The notes below the pieces were generated by a model. The model ran no database searches, had not been told where the DNA came from, and saw nothing but the letters and a program-made list of their open reading frames with translations. A stretch of DNA of 64,000 bases from Drechslerella dactyloides (taxonomy: Eukaryota; Ascomycota; Orbiliomycetes; Orbiliales; Orbiliaceae): the NCBI GenBank assembly GCA_020064725.1, contig JAGTWJ010000017.1:3782001-3846000 (forward strand), given 5' to 3'. The position numbers and the translations under genes were made by a program. Position 1 is the first letter of the stretch. Each line of letters starts with the position of its first letter. Positions 1 to 12,060 of the stretch are shown here, piece by piece.

Positions 1-1625
1 GGTTCCCGATTCGAAGGTTCCCGCGCGGCGACTTGTCGGAAACAGTCTTCTGCTTCATCTCTGCGCTTTTGTATCTCAAATTTCGGGAAAAGGCAAACAC
101 GAGGTCGCATGTGCCGGTGAGAAAGAACCCTGCCTGATGGCCAGCCAGAGCCAAAAGTGGAGTTTTAAGAGATCTCGGGGCCGGTGGCACCCGATTGATC
201 GCTTCAAGCCACTTAGAATGGCATGGGAGAATATCCGTATTTCGCGCTGTCGGAATCGAATTTCGAGCATGCACTTTGCGATGACGAGTCTAAAGCCGCC
301 CGAGGAGCGCGGCCTCATCTCCTGCCTGCACATCAGCAGGGACGCGATACTGTAACTTCCACGTCGCGTCGACGTTCTCGCAATCACCTGCTGCTAAGAC
401 TCATAGCGCCGTGACTGATGTCTGGGCATAATGCTCCGCCTAGTCGCGTCCTGCCTATCCAGTGAACATTCTGACATGTCCTGCCTTGTCCCAGAACCCC
501 GGAACGAAATGCGATACGGGCTCAAAAGGGGCAGCAGAACATCAGATCGATCGATCGCTGTGCTACCTGCCCAATGAACGCCCAAACAGCCCCTCCAACG
601 CAACATTCTAGATCTATCACGAGTTGAACATCGCGATTTCTTTCCCAAAGTTCCGCAAGACTAGTCGAGTCATTCGTATTCTGACCAGCACGAATTGCCC
701 TGGAAGAGCCGCCCAGGGCAGCTAAACAAACATCCGGCAGCTGCCTTTTCACCCAATTCGCTGACACGCGCAAGGCCGGCGAAATTTTAACACAGGTTCC
801 TTGCAGCTGAGTCCGCGGCCGCCTGCAGGGCCCCTGCTGTTCTGGCCCAGATGAGGCTCCACCACAAGGTTTCCCCTAAACGGCAAAATTGCCCATCCCC
901 ACAACGACACACCACCACCCACCACCCACCAAACTATCGTGATAAACAAGCAAGCGCAGTCCCCTTTTTACCTCTTTGCCCCGGTGGCAATACGGAGCAG
1001 TTTCCTGAACAGAAGCTAACCAAGCAATGGGTAAAGTACAGTCATCCTTGCAGCCCCTCGCACGCCACGCCGTCCCGACGCCTAGGGTACTGGCGCCGCT
1101 TGGCTAGGGCTGTTCGCATTGATGGCAATTTCGACAGCCAGCAATGGCATGGCAGCCATGATCTGTAACTTATATAATGGCCTGGCGCGCACCGCCTTGA
1201 CTTTTTCCCGTTTCAATCGGTTGTCGTCGTCGTCGCCGTGGATTTGCATCAAGTATTGCGAATCAGCTTATTCGCTTTGCTTGCCTGCATTCCTGCCATT
1301 CATTCTTTTGTCACCCACGCTCCTTATTTCGTTTTGCATCCGTTTCCAGAAGAGAGTTGCATTATCGTGTCGTTCGATCGGAGGGGTAATTTCCTATCGC
1401 TCGATCGGTATCGTAGCGTATCTCCTCGTCCATTCCTTTGGGTAATTGCATAAGACGACAGCCCTAGCTTCAGTCACTCCTTTCTTGCTCTGAATTTTGT
1501 ATAATTACCCGTCGCACGCCACCTGCTGTTGTGGCGTTTTGATATAATCGATAGCTCACGATAATATTACATATCGATCGTTATCCCCCCCCGTACACCC
1601 TTGTACATACAGTCGCATATCCACA
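1..1625. other. Intergenic region upstream of the chitinase gene
   Basis: I see no gene here. All frames on both strands are cut into short pieces without recognisable protein similarity. The right end is the chitinase promoter and leader: a TATA-like TATAATC at 1543-1549 lies about 80 bases before the start codon, followed by an AT-rich stretch and a run of C's just before the ATG. Confidence 0.6.
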
Positions 1626-3022
1626 ATGTCGCCCTCCTTCAAATCACTCGCAGTGGCAGCGACCCTCGCGGCCAGCCTGCTCGTTGAGAGCGTCGCAGCA
1701 GCCGGATGGGACCCTAACTCCAGATCCATGACGGCCGTCTACTGGGGCCAGAACGGCGGAGCTTCAGTCGACCCCACTAAGCAGGAAAATCTCCTGACGA
1801 CCTGTCAGAATAAAGACATCGACATTGTCGTTGTGAGCTTCGTCACAAAGTTCAAGGGGAAATCCAACTACCCGATTGTAAGAACACCAGAGTCCCCTTG
1901 CATACCTCCATATCTTAGTCGATGTTTGATGTCAATTAGGCTAACCGCGCATATTATATAGATCAACCTGTCGAACCAGTGTGGTGGCTACCTCCCTCTC
2001 GCCGAAGATCGCAAGAAGAACACCGACATCCTGAACTGCCCAGACATCGGCACCATGATCACGGAATGCCAAAAAGTCCATGGCAAAAAGGTTCTCCTCT
2101 CTCTTGGCGGAGCGACCTACCAAGACAAAGGCTGGGCCTCCCCGGCCGATGCGCGGTCCAGCGCGAACGAGATCTGGGCCATGTTCGGCTACTACAAGGG
2201 CGCGCCCTTCAAGTACAGACCTTTTGGTGACGCAGTCGTAGACGGCTTCGATTTGGTAAGGTTCCCGTTGCAGACAGTGAACTGTCAAGTCGAGCTTTAA
2301 CACTTTCCGAGTCGATGAATTTGAACCGATATACTGACATTCTCGCACTCCTTCAGGACTTTGAATTCGCTGCCAATAAACCAAATACGAATATCTTCGC
2401 GCAGCAACTCAGAAACCTCTACGCGCAGGACAAAACGGGACGACAGTATCTTCTCACCGCCGCCCCACAGTGCCCACACCCCGACGCGGCGCTCGACCAG
2501 GCTCTCACCACCGTCCCCTTCGACGCCATTTTCATCCAGTTTTATAACAACGACTGCGGGGTGGCCAGCTGGGACCCAAAGAAAGCACAGACGTCAAGCT
2601 TGTCTTTCAACCTGCAGATGTGGCAAACCTGGGCCACTACCAAGAGCGCCAACAAGAGGATCAAACTATTCGTAGGGCTCCTAGCCGGTGGCATCAAGCC
2701 CGCCACTGGCTATGTGTCGGCTGCGCAAGCCTCAAAAATCCTCAAGGACTCGGTTGTCCGCTTTCCAAACTTTGGCGGTGCGTCCTTCTGGGACGCGTCG
2801 ATTCTGAAGATCAACAGTTCCTACCTCCGCAATGTTCGAAAAACGTTGCTCGAAAATACGCCAAAGAAGCGTGACCTCCAGTCGCATGAGATCAGGCACC
2901 CCGTCGGCGGCCCGGCGACATATGCTGCCGATGACTTCGTCGAGGTCAAGACTGCCGTGGAACCTATTCGCCGACGGCGACACTTCCACCACCACCGTCG
3001 GAGCTCTGGCATGATGCCTTGA
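1626..3022 (+). CDS. Secreted class III chitinase, GH18
   Basis: Three exons (1626-1877, 1962-2255, 2357-3022) give 403 residues. The enzyme hydrolyses internal beta-1,4 links in chitin, in the wall or outside the cell. Residues 1-26 are a signal peptide rich in Ala and Leu. The SLGG substrate-loop motif lies in exon 2. The second intron splits the GH18 catalytic signature, which reads DGFDLDFE once spliced, with acid/base E185 present, so the enzyme should be active. No chitin-binding module and no clear GPI signal is visible. The last 45 residues form an Arg/His-rich tail (RRRRHFHHHRR), which is unusual for the family. Intron 1 is 84 bases, intron 2 is 101. The 3' end faces that of YVH1 across 222 bases. 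The GH18 class III assignment is firm; the biological role (autolysis, wall turnover or nutrition) is not shown. Confidence 0.93.
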
Positions 3023-3244
3023 GGTCGCTGATATCTTCACAATTGAAGCTGTATATGAACAAGATATCAAAAAAAAAAAAACACTTGTATATAACATTTC
3101 TCCCGACTAGGCTATTGTCTAGTTCGGACTCATATTCATTGTCAATATCATGCATCTTATACCATTACATTCAGTCCCCAGCAACCAGGCATCTTACCTG
3201 AAGAGCCAGCCGTAGATGCCGGATAGAAACGCTAACACCAATAG

Positions 3245-4530
3245 TCATAAGGCAGGCCGCGGCCTTACTTCGTCTACGCGGCTTCGAGCCAGTGAGATGG
3301 CAGGGACCACCCAGCGGCCGCAGGTACACTTGATACCATGCCATGCGTACGAGCCGACCTTCGCGTTGCACTTGGGACATTCAAGCTTCCCCTCCATCAA
3401 TCCTTTCTCCAGCTCGGGTCGCATCCATACGACCGGGTCGATGAAATGGTGTTGACATGTCGCCTTCGGCCCGCTTGTCCCTGCGATGTCGCGGGAGGTA
3501 GCAGTGACTGGCGGCTTAGGTGTATGATCCACGAAGGACTGTGAGAGCGCTAGCGTCCGTCTGTGACAAAACGAAGAATTTCAGCGTTGGTGTAACTCTT
3601 GTGAGAGAGAGGTGGTCGTTGCTTTATACCTGCACATCTTGCACTTTAATGACTCGGCGTTGGGGGTCGGCGATTCGTCTTGGCCCCAATATGTTATCGT
3701 CGGTGCTTTATCCGCCATACGGCTAATTTCGACTTCCTTCCTATAGAGAAACCGCTGATACGCTGGTACGTCGTTGAGATTCTCAATCGCTTGTGCGAGG
3801 TTCTGGTAGTAGAGATCAAGTTGTTCGCGGAAGCCGAGGTTTGGGCAGATGCATGGTCTCGTCTCGCGAATTATGTCGAGCGCAGTTTCGGTGGGTATCT
3901 GCTTCTTGAAGATCAAATACGCCGCACAGATCGTAGCAGATCGTGAAATTCCCATAGCGCTAGGTATGTAAAACCTCCAGTCAGCTGCGATGACCTTGCG
4001 AGATTTTTCTGAGATTCCCTCGACGGCAATTCACGAACCAGTGAACGAATACAGAGCCGCCAGAGTTAATGGCGTTATCGATAAACTCGTTTGTCGTTGC
4101 AAAATGCTCCAGAAGATTTTCGTCGTCTTCATCGTCGACCTCGACATGCAGATGCTTATACGGCGCGAACAGGCGCTCATCCATCTTGCCGCGTAGGATG
4201 GAGACGACGTGCGTGATGTTCGCCTCTTCGAGGTACTGCGGACGGCGCATTGCGTACATGCTATCATGGTCGAGCAGGTTATTTTCGAGATCATAATTGC
4301 GTATAATCATAATTCCAACGAGGATAGATGTTGAAGGAAAGGCTCGAGAATTGCAATTGGCGGGTATGTGCATACCCGCTGATGTAGACATCTGTATCAC
4401 CAATCTTGTCGATAGACATGTTGGATTCGCGACGTTGCAGAATTTTCTCGAGGACTTTTGCAGCGGAGGCACCGGATTTCAGGTCTGGGAGGTCGAGAGT
4501 GAGGTTCGCGGCGGCGGGTCGAGAGATCAT
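3245..4530 (-). CDS. YVH1: Dual-specificity phosphatase Yvh1
   Basis: Four exons on the minus strand (4530-4376, 4260-4039, 3959-3630, 3560-3245) encode 340 residues. Yvh1 is a dual-specificity phosphatase that in yeast acts in late 60S ribosome maturation (release of Mrt4) through its zinc domain. The N-terminal phosphatase domain carries the P-loop VHCAMGISRSAT; the codon for catalytic C126 is split by intron 2. The C-terminal zinc-binding domain shows the cysteine pattern of the family: CKMC near residue 230, then CQHH and CPKC...CTCGRW. Intron 1 joins YISG to MYAMRRP exactly as family conservation demands. Intron 2 uses an atypical GTTCGT donor. The start at 4530 gives about 38 residues before the conserved part; a second Met (about residue 38) is possible. 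The gene is divergent from the fluoride exporter, with 694 bases between start codons. Confidence 0.92.
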
Positions 4531-5224
4531 GATCGAAGAGATCGATGGGAATGTTCGCCGGTTGGGCTTCCGAGGTAGAGCTAGGATTTAAGCTGGCGGG
4601 CGCTTGGAAAGGATCCGAATGCTTAGCTGACTCACGCGAGCTTCCTACTGAGGTAAACGGCCGTGCGGGCAGCTTGGCGCATCGTCGCTGGCGGGAGGCT
4701 CTCCAAATGGTGGAAGGATAGATGGCGATGAAGCATTACGAGCAATGCGTCTCGAAGGAGGTGCATGTGTGGGTTGGCGGCGGTGGCGGTGGTGGTGGTG
4801 CGCACGACGATTCCTTGGGCAGAGCATTGGCGGCCGGCAATTGACTTTACCAACTTCTGCCGCTGCCCTGATGCTTGTCATCGTCCATCGTCTTCCCACA
4901 AGCATCAGCATCAGCATCGTCGCTAGCGTCACTACTAACGACCGCAAGCAGCACCAATGTCATGCTCTGGATACACGGTCTACGCGTGCATGAAGGCATG
5001 AAGTCTGTCGAGGGGCTTGAAGGTTACGCGCCAAGCCATCGAATTCCGGGGCACCCGGGTAAGGATTTCACCTTCCATGACGTCCGCCGAATTCACGGAT
5101 AACTCTATCCGGATCCCAGCGCCTCACTAAAACTCAGCTCAGATTCAACTTCCTCCATCTTCCGAAGGATGTTCTCCGTCACAGCGAGCGCACACCGACA
5201 ACGACGAGCCGTAGCCTGACCGCG
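4531..5224. other. Divergent promoter between YVH1 and the fluoride exporter
   Basis: 694 bases separate two outward-facing start codons. It holds GC-rich sequence and short simple repeats (GGT-rich at 4780-4801, CATCAG/CATCGT-rich at 4900-4925). I see no coding exon and no clear TATA box. Confidence 0.55.
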
Positions 5225-6763
5225 ATGGCATCATCGACAACAACTCGAGATGTACCTAACAAAGCTGATTCGGAAGCCGTTCCTCGCGACGACGGTTCGA
5301 TCGTGACTGAACTGTCGCGCCGGATGTCGACCGGTTTGCATCCTGTCGACACGGAGACCTCCCATCAGTCACACCATTCGCAACCCTCTCGCCGCTATTC
5401 CGGCGTCGCAGAAGTTGACGCGCCAGCGCCTGTGCAGGATGTGACGGAATCGGGACTCGGTTACAGGCGCTCGTTCCTCGAAGACGAGCGTCGCGAAGAA
5501 CAGCTCGAAGGTGAAGCTCGTCATAGCGGCTCAATTGGAACCGATCTATCGCGTCGGATGTCGACTGGCCTGCACCCCGTCGACACGGAAACATCGCATC
5601 ACTCACATCGGTACTCCGGTGTCGCGGAAGTCGATGCTCCGGCTCCCGTTCAGGATGCCGAAGAGTCAGGCCTTGGCTACCGCCGCTCGTTCCTCGAGGA
5701 CGAGCGCCGCGAAGAACAGCTGGAAAGCGAAACCTACGCTCCACCACGCAAGACCCACAAAGAATGGCTGGACCTCATCACCACGCTCAGCTGGTTGATA
5801 TTCTTCTCCATCTGGGGCGCGCTCGCACGCGTGGGGCTATCCGCGCTGACCACGTACCCCGGCTCGCCGGTCGCGGGCGTCATCTGGGCCAATTTTGCCG
5901 GCAGCTTCGTCATGGGGTTCATGGCTGAGGAGATACGCTTCTTCGCCGTCCCCGACGAGGCGACATCCGACGAACAGGAGGATAAGACCGGGGCTACTAC
6001 GAAATACATCGGGCATTGGAGCATCGACAAGAAGGCGATCCCGCTATACATCGGTATTGCGACGGGGTTCTGCGGCTCTCTCACAAGTTTCTCATCCTGG
6101 ATGCGCGACGCCTTCTTCGCCATGTCGAACACCCAGCCGGCACACCCGCGTCACAGAGGATACAACGTTGAGGCGCTGCTGGCCGAGATCCTCGCTACGA
6201 TCGCGCTCTCAGTCGGTGGATTGAAGGCGGGCGCGCATCTAGCGCTGTTCCTACGACCTGGTATACCCACCATGCCGAGCACCTTCCGGCCCCACCTCGA
6301 CTTTGCGGGTCTGGTCCTCGGTCCAGCATGCTGGGTTGGCGTCGCGTTGATGGCAGTCTTCATACCTAAATGGCGAGGCACGGTGCTGTTCGCGGGTGTC
6401 TTCGCGCCAGTGGGGACGATACTGCGCTTTATAGCCTCGCGGAAACTCAACCCACTGATGCCAGCGTTCCCACTGGGCACGTTTACCGTGAACGTATCTG
6501 GGTCGGTGCTGGACGCGATGTTTATCCTGCTGCAGGACTACAGTCCTGTCGGACGGCTTGGATGCCAGGCGCTACAGGGGCTCGAGGACGGATTGTGCGG
6601 GTGCCTGACGACAGTGAGCACATGGGTGGTGGAGGTCACGACGCTGCGGCGCGGACATGCGTATAGATATGGCGGGGCGAGCGTTGTGAGCGGCATCGCG
6701 GCATTTGTGGTGATATTGGGGACGTATACGTGGGACCACGGCCTGGACGGGAAGAAGTGCTAA
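5225..6763 (+). CDS. FEX: Fluoride exporter, fused double CrcB/FEX protein
   Basis: A single exon encodes 512 residues. FEX proteins export fluoride across the plasma membrane and are two CrcB/Fluc domains fused in antiparallel fashion. The N-terminal 180 residues are hydrophilic and made of a tandem duplication (separate entry). Domain 1 (about 185-345) has the pore-type segment WANFAGS with N223 and the GFCGSLTSFSSW motif. Domain 2 (about 363-505) has GTFTVNVSGS with N423 and GLCGCLTTVSTW. Both domains keep the conserved Asn and the Ser/Thr-rich helix break, so both look functional. About 60 residues separate the first pore segment from the next motif, including an acidic loop (246-255). 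Fungal FEX proteins often have long N-terminal tails, but this repeated one is not something I recognise. Confidence 0.93.
   Translation: MASSTTTRDVPNKADSEAVPRDDGSIVTELSRRMSTGLHPVDTETSHQSHHSQPSRRYSGVAEVDAPAPVQDVTESGLGYRRSFLEDERREEQLEGEARHSGSIGTDLSRRMSTGLHPVDTETSHHSHRYSGVAEVDAPAPVQDAEESGLGYRRSFLEDERREEQLESETYAPPRKTHKEWLDLITTLSWLIFFSIWGALARVGLSALTTYPGSPVAGVIWANFAGSFVMGFMAEEIRFFAVPDEATSDEQEDKTGATTKYIGHWSIDKKAIPLYIGIATGFCGSLTSFSSWMRDAFFAMSNTQPAHPRHRGYNVEALLAEILATIALSVGGLKAGAHLALFLRPGIPTMPSTFRPHLDFAGLVLGPACWVGVALMAVFIPKWRGTVLFAGVFAPVGTILRFIASRKLNPLMPAFPLGTFTVNVSGSVLDAMFILLQDYSPVGRLGCQALQGLEDGLCGCLTTVSTWVVEVTTLRRGHAYRYGGASVVSGIAAFVVILGTYTWDHGLDGKKC
5294..5734 (+). repeat. Tandem duplication inside the FEX coding region
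   Basis: Residues 24-101 and 102-170 of the exporter are two copies of one unit. Copy 1 (5294-5527) is nine residues longer because of a His/Gln/Ser insertion. Shared blocks include LSRRMSTGLHPVDTETSH, YSGVAEVDAPAPVQD and SGLGYRRSFLEDERREEQLE. Identity is about 85-90% over the aligned part, so the duplication is fairly recent or is being homogenised. Confidence 0.93.
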
Positions 6764-9700
6764 GCTAAAGATTGCATGAGGGCGGTACGCGCATGGATTC
6801 AATCTACTGGGCGCAATCAACTGGGTTAGACCGGCCGCGCGCTGATCTACATACATACACGCCTGCATACATGGATCTAGAACCTGTTTTTGAAATGATG
6901 TTGTTTACGGGATAGCTGTAGCTGGGCGTGTGTATGTGTAATGAAGGTGCGCATGAGGTTGCGTTACGTTGCATGAGCAGCGCTATGCGTACCTGCAGAT
7001 ATGTACAGTTCGAGTCGGCACTGCATTGACGGGCGGTTTTCTCGTTCGTCCAAGTGGGTGTTGAAGCAAGGATGTTTATATTATCGCTAGTCGCCACTCG
7101 GAATTGCCTTGTGGGGATGCAACCTGGCCGGTTCATGCTGCATGAATATGTCCATGCAGAGACGAAGGATATGCCATACTATACGCACATTGGACGGCAG
7201 AGCCGCCCGAGGCTCTCATGTGTGTATAGTGTGGTCGGAAAGGCGTGAGTCTAGGGTATCTATGCTAATTGTGACTACGGAAAAAGATTTCCGATGTGCA
7301 GTTGAAAGATAATTTTTCGATCCCATGTTGGGTTCCCTCGCATGGATAGCATGACTACATTGAGGTCACGGAAGCTATCAAAGACAGTCTAGAAGAAGGC
7401 AACGGGACCCTGCGAGTGATATCATCGGCAACAGGCTGTTGTGCGACAGGGACTCCAGAAATAGAATTCAGACGGAGATGCCAAATACGGCGCGGCGCAT
7501 GATCGTGGCGACGAATTTTAGGCTCAGAGTAACATTGACGGACTGTTGTGGTCCCCGTCAGTCTGGGTTTGGCGAGTGACTGGCAGTTTTGTGCTGCCTG
7601 TCAAATGGGTAAATCGAGTGCTACATGCTTGTAAAATTATATCTCTTGTGTCTTGTATGTTCGTACATGTGCTACCACCGTGACCAGTCGGACTGGTTAT
7701 TTTTGGTAGCTCGCGGAGTTCCGCTGGCGACGCGACGCCGTTACATGCACGTTGGATTTCGATTTTAAAGATTTGGGGTTCAGATTTAGATTTAGACTCG
7801 ATTCGCCAGAATCTGCAGAAGGGAATCCGACTGGCCGGCTGGGCCTGTCCATCCAAGAGTCCAACCGACTGAACGTGGGTTCGCATCTGCCCCCGCTGCT
7901 GCGGCTGTGCATGGACAATAGGTCAAGCTGTCATTCGCCTGACCTGGCCGGCGAGTGCTCAAGCGATGCTGCGCCATCGTTGTAGCAGCTTGAGTACAGC
8001 GAGCTTCAGCACGATTAAATTGTGCACGCACGGGAGGAATTATAGCTATAGCAAACGTCGTATTGGACCCGTGGATAATATGTGCCGGACACCCCTCTCG
8101 CGCGCGTGTCCCCGGCCGCTGGACCGTACATACATTATGTAATGTACGCACCGTTACATCGAATGCAGGCAGGCCTGCAGAATGGCCTGGCTGGAGCTTG
8201 TCCGTCCGGTCTATCCGTCCCATGGCAACCTCTCACTATCCTATCCCATCTCCTTTTCCGTGCTTCTCCCACGATCCCGTCTGGACACTTCCCAGTTCTC
8301 CGGTGGCTGGATTTGCCAGCACGATGCCAATTGGGTGGATTGTGCCACGAGAGCATAAAAAAAAAAAGCGAAGGATTTTTTTTTTTTACTCCCTCAATTA
8401 ATCTTGATTTACCAGTGTGTTCGAGTTAACCGACAAAAGGTAAAGATTCGAATCCAGCAATGAGTCGAGCACATCTCCAAACCTTCCGTGCTAAAACCTT
8501 CCCGTAATCACGACGAATAACCAAAGATTAAAATTGGCAGCGTGCTAGCGTGCCTGAAAACACTGACTGGTGTGAACTCCCTCGGATCGAAGAAACACCC
8601 ACTCTCACTTGGCACGATATAAAATTTATCGAGTCACTCACACGAGCGGCCGAAAGAGGTTGCAATAATATTGACCTTCTCGCGAGCTCACTTGACCATG
8701 AGCCGATTATAGGCACCAATTTGCTACCAAGTCGGGCGGACATGCCTCACTCCGGACACGGAGTGCATGCATGCGTAGTATACTCAACATTACACCACAT
8801 TCATGCATGTGAGTGTGAATATCAATCAGAGCCAAAACATACAACCCGGCTGCGCTGGCACGATTTTCTAGCGGCAGCCGGCGATATCTTGCGAGCACCT
8901 GCTCGAAGGGTGGCTCTCGTATCATGGCCTGCACGAATGCGGAATGCCGGCACGTAGGCGAATCGACTCACGAGCAGGCCGGAGTGCATGGCATCGCATC
9001 TAGATAATTGTTATTCCAATACGGACAGAAAAAGGTCTTCTCATCGTATCAGTTATAATTTGCAAGTCGTGCTTTTCACCTCAAAAAGTAAAATTATACA
9101 CTGGACACACCAGCCGGGCTGGTAAGGCAAGTTTAGCGCGGCGGGGTGACCGGAGGGGACGCATGTAACATTGCGAGCAGTGCCGTTCGAGCTTAGTGCC
9201 AAGGCTAATCAACGCCCACCCTGGAAATTTCGAAATGGACCCTGTTGGCTGCGACGAGGGCGAATCAAAGCACCTTCCCGGGGCAGTATTTCTCTCGAAT
9301 GGGCGTTGCTCAACTACTCGCGGGGGAGGGTGGTTATGCAGTGGTGAGGTAAAGAAGGCAGAAAGTAAGACACCCCTGGCCAGTTTCAGGTGACCGATTA
9401 GTATAGTTTTCTTGTTTCTCACTGTCGGAGAGAACTAGAGGGACGCAAGCGGGGAGTTGCAACATTCGATGCACAATTCGGCCGTCCTTGCATGCATTCT
9501 CTTAGCTGTCCTCTTCGATTGGAAAGAAATCGAAAGAAAGGAACAGCAGCGTGACGCGGATAGATGATTGTGGGATCAATCGGGGTAGCAGCTGCAAGGG
9601 ATGGGAGAGATCTGGAGAGAGGGTGGGAGGTTCGGATAATATTCAGGGTGAGCGCCGGGCTAACATGCATGCGTCTTGGCCGCCGGGGCCCTGCTGTCGG

Positions 9701-10821
9701 CCAAAAGCGTATGAGGAGCTATCTAGCGCTGGGGCGGCCGGCGAATCAGAAGCCGAAGCCGCAGAGGAAACGTTGTGGCCGAGGGCAGCCCTTGCGTGGC
9801 CGCCTGGCCTCGTACTTGAGCCCTCACATCTCAGGGGTCATCTCTCATATTCGACCTTAGGATTTCAACAGCCACGTCTATCGAGGAGGAGATGAGGGAT
9901 CCTATGGAGAAGCTCAAGATACTGACCAGAGCAATACATACCAACCGCTGGCGGCGAGGGCGCCGGGCTGGGTTATGCGAGCATGCCGCAAAGAGGTCAA
10001 TCAGCGGAATCCTATCGATCGGCCTGGGCCCGGCCAAGCGCAAGCGCAAGATTGCGAGACCAAGCTCGAGATATCGCCGGCGCAAGAACGCATGAACGGG
10101 ACTGCAAAGGTATGCAGCGTAGTATCGATAGATCCAAGAAAAGAAAAACACGAGCGATGCAGCTACTAGCACTAGCCTCTGGACGAGATGCAGTGCGGTG
10201 GGTGCGACAGCCACCCCGGTTGGGGTGGTTCCCCCTGGCCTGGGCCAGCTGTTTCGTCTGGACAGTACCAAGTTCCAGTTCCTGTGCGGTGCCGCGCTCG
10301 ATAGAGAGACATTGCTGTGCGAGAGCATTGCAAAAATACTTACTGGCCCCGCAATGTATTCTGCTCAAGGGAGCAGGGCTGACTGGCGCGTCGAATAGGG
10401 TTCAGCCTGCCTGTCGGCCTGCCCCTTTCGCCGCTGTTTGTCCAACGTGGGCCCGCGTCGATTATAAGAGGACGCATCCCCAGTGTCGTGAACTGACGTC
10501 CTCCCACTTCATTTCAGCCCCCCCGAACATTCCCATACATACGTCAACTGCATTCGTTGCACCGTTCTTTTTTCTTTTCCTTCTATTTCTTCGAGACTCT
10601 CGTTAACGCTCGGCCTTAGCTCTCTTTTTCCATTTTTTCGCTTTGGGGGATATATTGCTCGTCTTAAGCGTCCGTCGCTCCGCTCGCAGCCGTCGCTCAC
10701 TCACACATCTTGGATACACAAAGTCCTTCGGTTATTATATAAATCAGAGAGCTCCAACTCCCTCACCATCACGAGTCCCAGGTACTCACCCACACTCGCT
10801 CGCTAGCTCAGCATATCAGCC
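6764..10821. other. 4-kb spacer between the fluoride exporter and the Crh gene
   Basis: No gene is supported. The longest frames (207 residues at 9983-10606 on +, 165 at 9831-10328 on -) overlap each other, are of low complexity and match nothing I know. Homopolymer runs occur at 8356-8366 (A) and 8378-8388 (T). The right third is GC-rich and probably the upstream control region of the Crh gene. Confidence 0.55.
10736..10743 (+). promoter_or_regulatory. TATA box of the Crh gene
   Basis: TATATAAA lies 79 bases before the start codon at 10822, at the distance expected for a short fungal leader. The leader between them is C-rich. Confidence 0.6.
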
Positions 10822-12060
10822 ATGAAGTTCCAGACTATCAGCGCTATCGTCGCCTCGGCGGCCCTCCCCGTCGCCCTCGCGCAGACATGGACCGCCTGCA
10901 ACCCGATGGAGAAGACCTGTCCCTGCAACCAGGCCCTGGGCTCTACCTACACTTACGACTTCAGGAACGGCAAGGACTCCAATATCTTCCCGGGTGATAA
11001 GGGTTTCAAGTACGACTACAAGCCCGACGGTCTCCATCTCCTCGTCGGCAAGAAGGGCGACGCCCCAACTATCGCCGCCAAAAAGTTCATCCTAGGCGGA
11101 AAGCTCGAGTGCAAGCTCAAGATCGCACCGGGCAAGGGCATCGTCAGCTCGCTCGTCTTCCAGTCCGACGACCTCGATGAGATCGACTTTGAGTGGATCG
11201 GTAGCAAGGGCGGCGAGGCCCAGTCAAACTACTTTGGCAAGGGCAACACCAAGCAATACAACCGTGGAGCCTTCCACCCAGTTGCCACTGCTGCGGACAC
11301 CTTCCACACCTACGCCATCGAGTGGACCCAGCAGAAGATCACCTGGTCCATTGACGGCGCCGTCGTCCGGACCCTGACGCCTGCCGACTCGGCCGCGCTT
11401 TATAGCAGCGACAACTTCTACCCGCAGACCCCCATGCAGATCAAGATCGGTGCCTGGGCTGCTGGGGATCCGTCGAACGCTAAGGGCACCGTCGAGTGGG
11501 CTGACGGCCCTATCAACTACTCGGAGGGCCCTTTTTCCATGGTCATTGAGTCCCTCACCCTCACTGACTACACTGCCGGCGCCACCGAGTACTGCTACGG
11601 CGACAAGAGCGGCTCCTGGGGCTCCATCAAGGTCTCCAAGGATTCCACCAAGTCCACCGTCGATAACGACAACGATGACGACAAGAAGTCCTCGTCCGCT
11701 GCTTCCTCCTCCAAGCCTACTGGTACCTCTTCTGCTGCTGCTTCCTCGAGCAAGCCTACCACTCTGAGCACCTCCGCCAAAGAGCCCAAGTCCTACAAAC
11801 CTTCGACCACCGCCGCCTCTGAGAAGAGCAGCTCGACCCGCGATGTCGCCGCTGACATCACCCGGGGCGTCCCAGACTCCGTCGGCCGGGATCAGACCAC
11901 TGCTGCTGGCGGCCCTACTTCAGCTGCCAACGCTGCAGCTGCATCTAAGACCGGCACTGGCGTCGCCGCACCCCCCGCTGCCACGAACGCTGCATCCTCT
12001 GTGAGGAACGCTGGCTTCGCCGGTAGTGTCTTTGCCGTCTTCGCCGCTCTGCTGTTATAA
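10822..12060 (+). CDS. CRH: GPI-anchored chitin-glucan transglycosylase, GH16 (Crh family)
   Basis: One exon, 412 residues. Crh enzymes link chitin to beta-glucan in the fungal wall. Residues 1-20 are a signal peptide ending at ALA. The GH16 domain spans about 25-265; its active site reads DEIDFEWIG with nucleophile E120, helper D122 and acid/base E124, followed by the aromatic ligands typical of the family. A Cys pair (C26/C33 region) lies at the mature N-terminus; there is no N-terminal CBM18 module, so it resembles Crh1 more than Crh2/Utr2. A Ser/Thr-rich stalk (about 283-390) is followed by a hydrophobic C-terminus ending in LLL that fits a GPI-anchor signal, with likely attachment near the small residues about 20 positions upstream. 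Codon use is strongly biased to C-ending codons, suggesting high expression. Confidence 0.94.
   Translation: MKFQTISAIVASAALPVALAQTWTACNPMEKTCPCNQALGSTYTYDFRNGKDSNIFPGDKGFKYDYKPDGLHLLVGKKGDAPTIAAKKFILGGKLECKLKIAPGKGIVSSLVFQSDDLDEIDFEWIGSKGGEAQSNYFGKGNTKQYNRGAFHPVATAADTFHTYAIEWTQQKITWSIDGAVVRTLTPADSAALYSSDNFYPQTPMQIKIGAWAAGDPSNAKGTVEWADGPINYSEGPFSMVIESLTLTDYTAGATEYCYGDKSGSWGSIKVSKDSTKSTVDNDNDDDKKSSSAASSSKPTGTSSAAASSSKPTTLSTSAKEPKSYKPSTTAASEKSSSTRDVAADITRGVPDSVGRDQTTAAGGPTSAANAAAASKTGTGVAAPPAATNAASSVRNAGFAGSVFAVFAALLL

Noticed and set aside
8445..8459. GATTCGAATCC-like sequence resembling a tRNA B box
   Set aside because: No matching acceptor or T-stem pairs and no A box at the right distance upstream.
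9983..10606. 207-codon frame upstream of the Crh gene
   Set aside because: Low-complexity translation, no motif, overlapped antisense by another long frame, and it runs through the likely promoter. GC-rich sequence gives such frames by chance.
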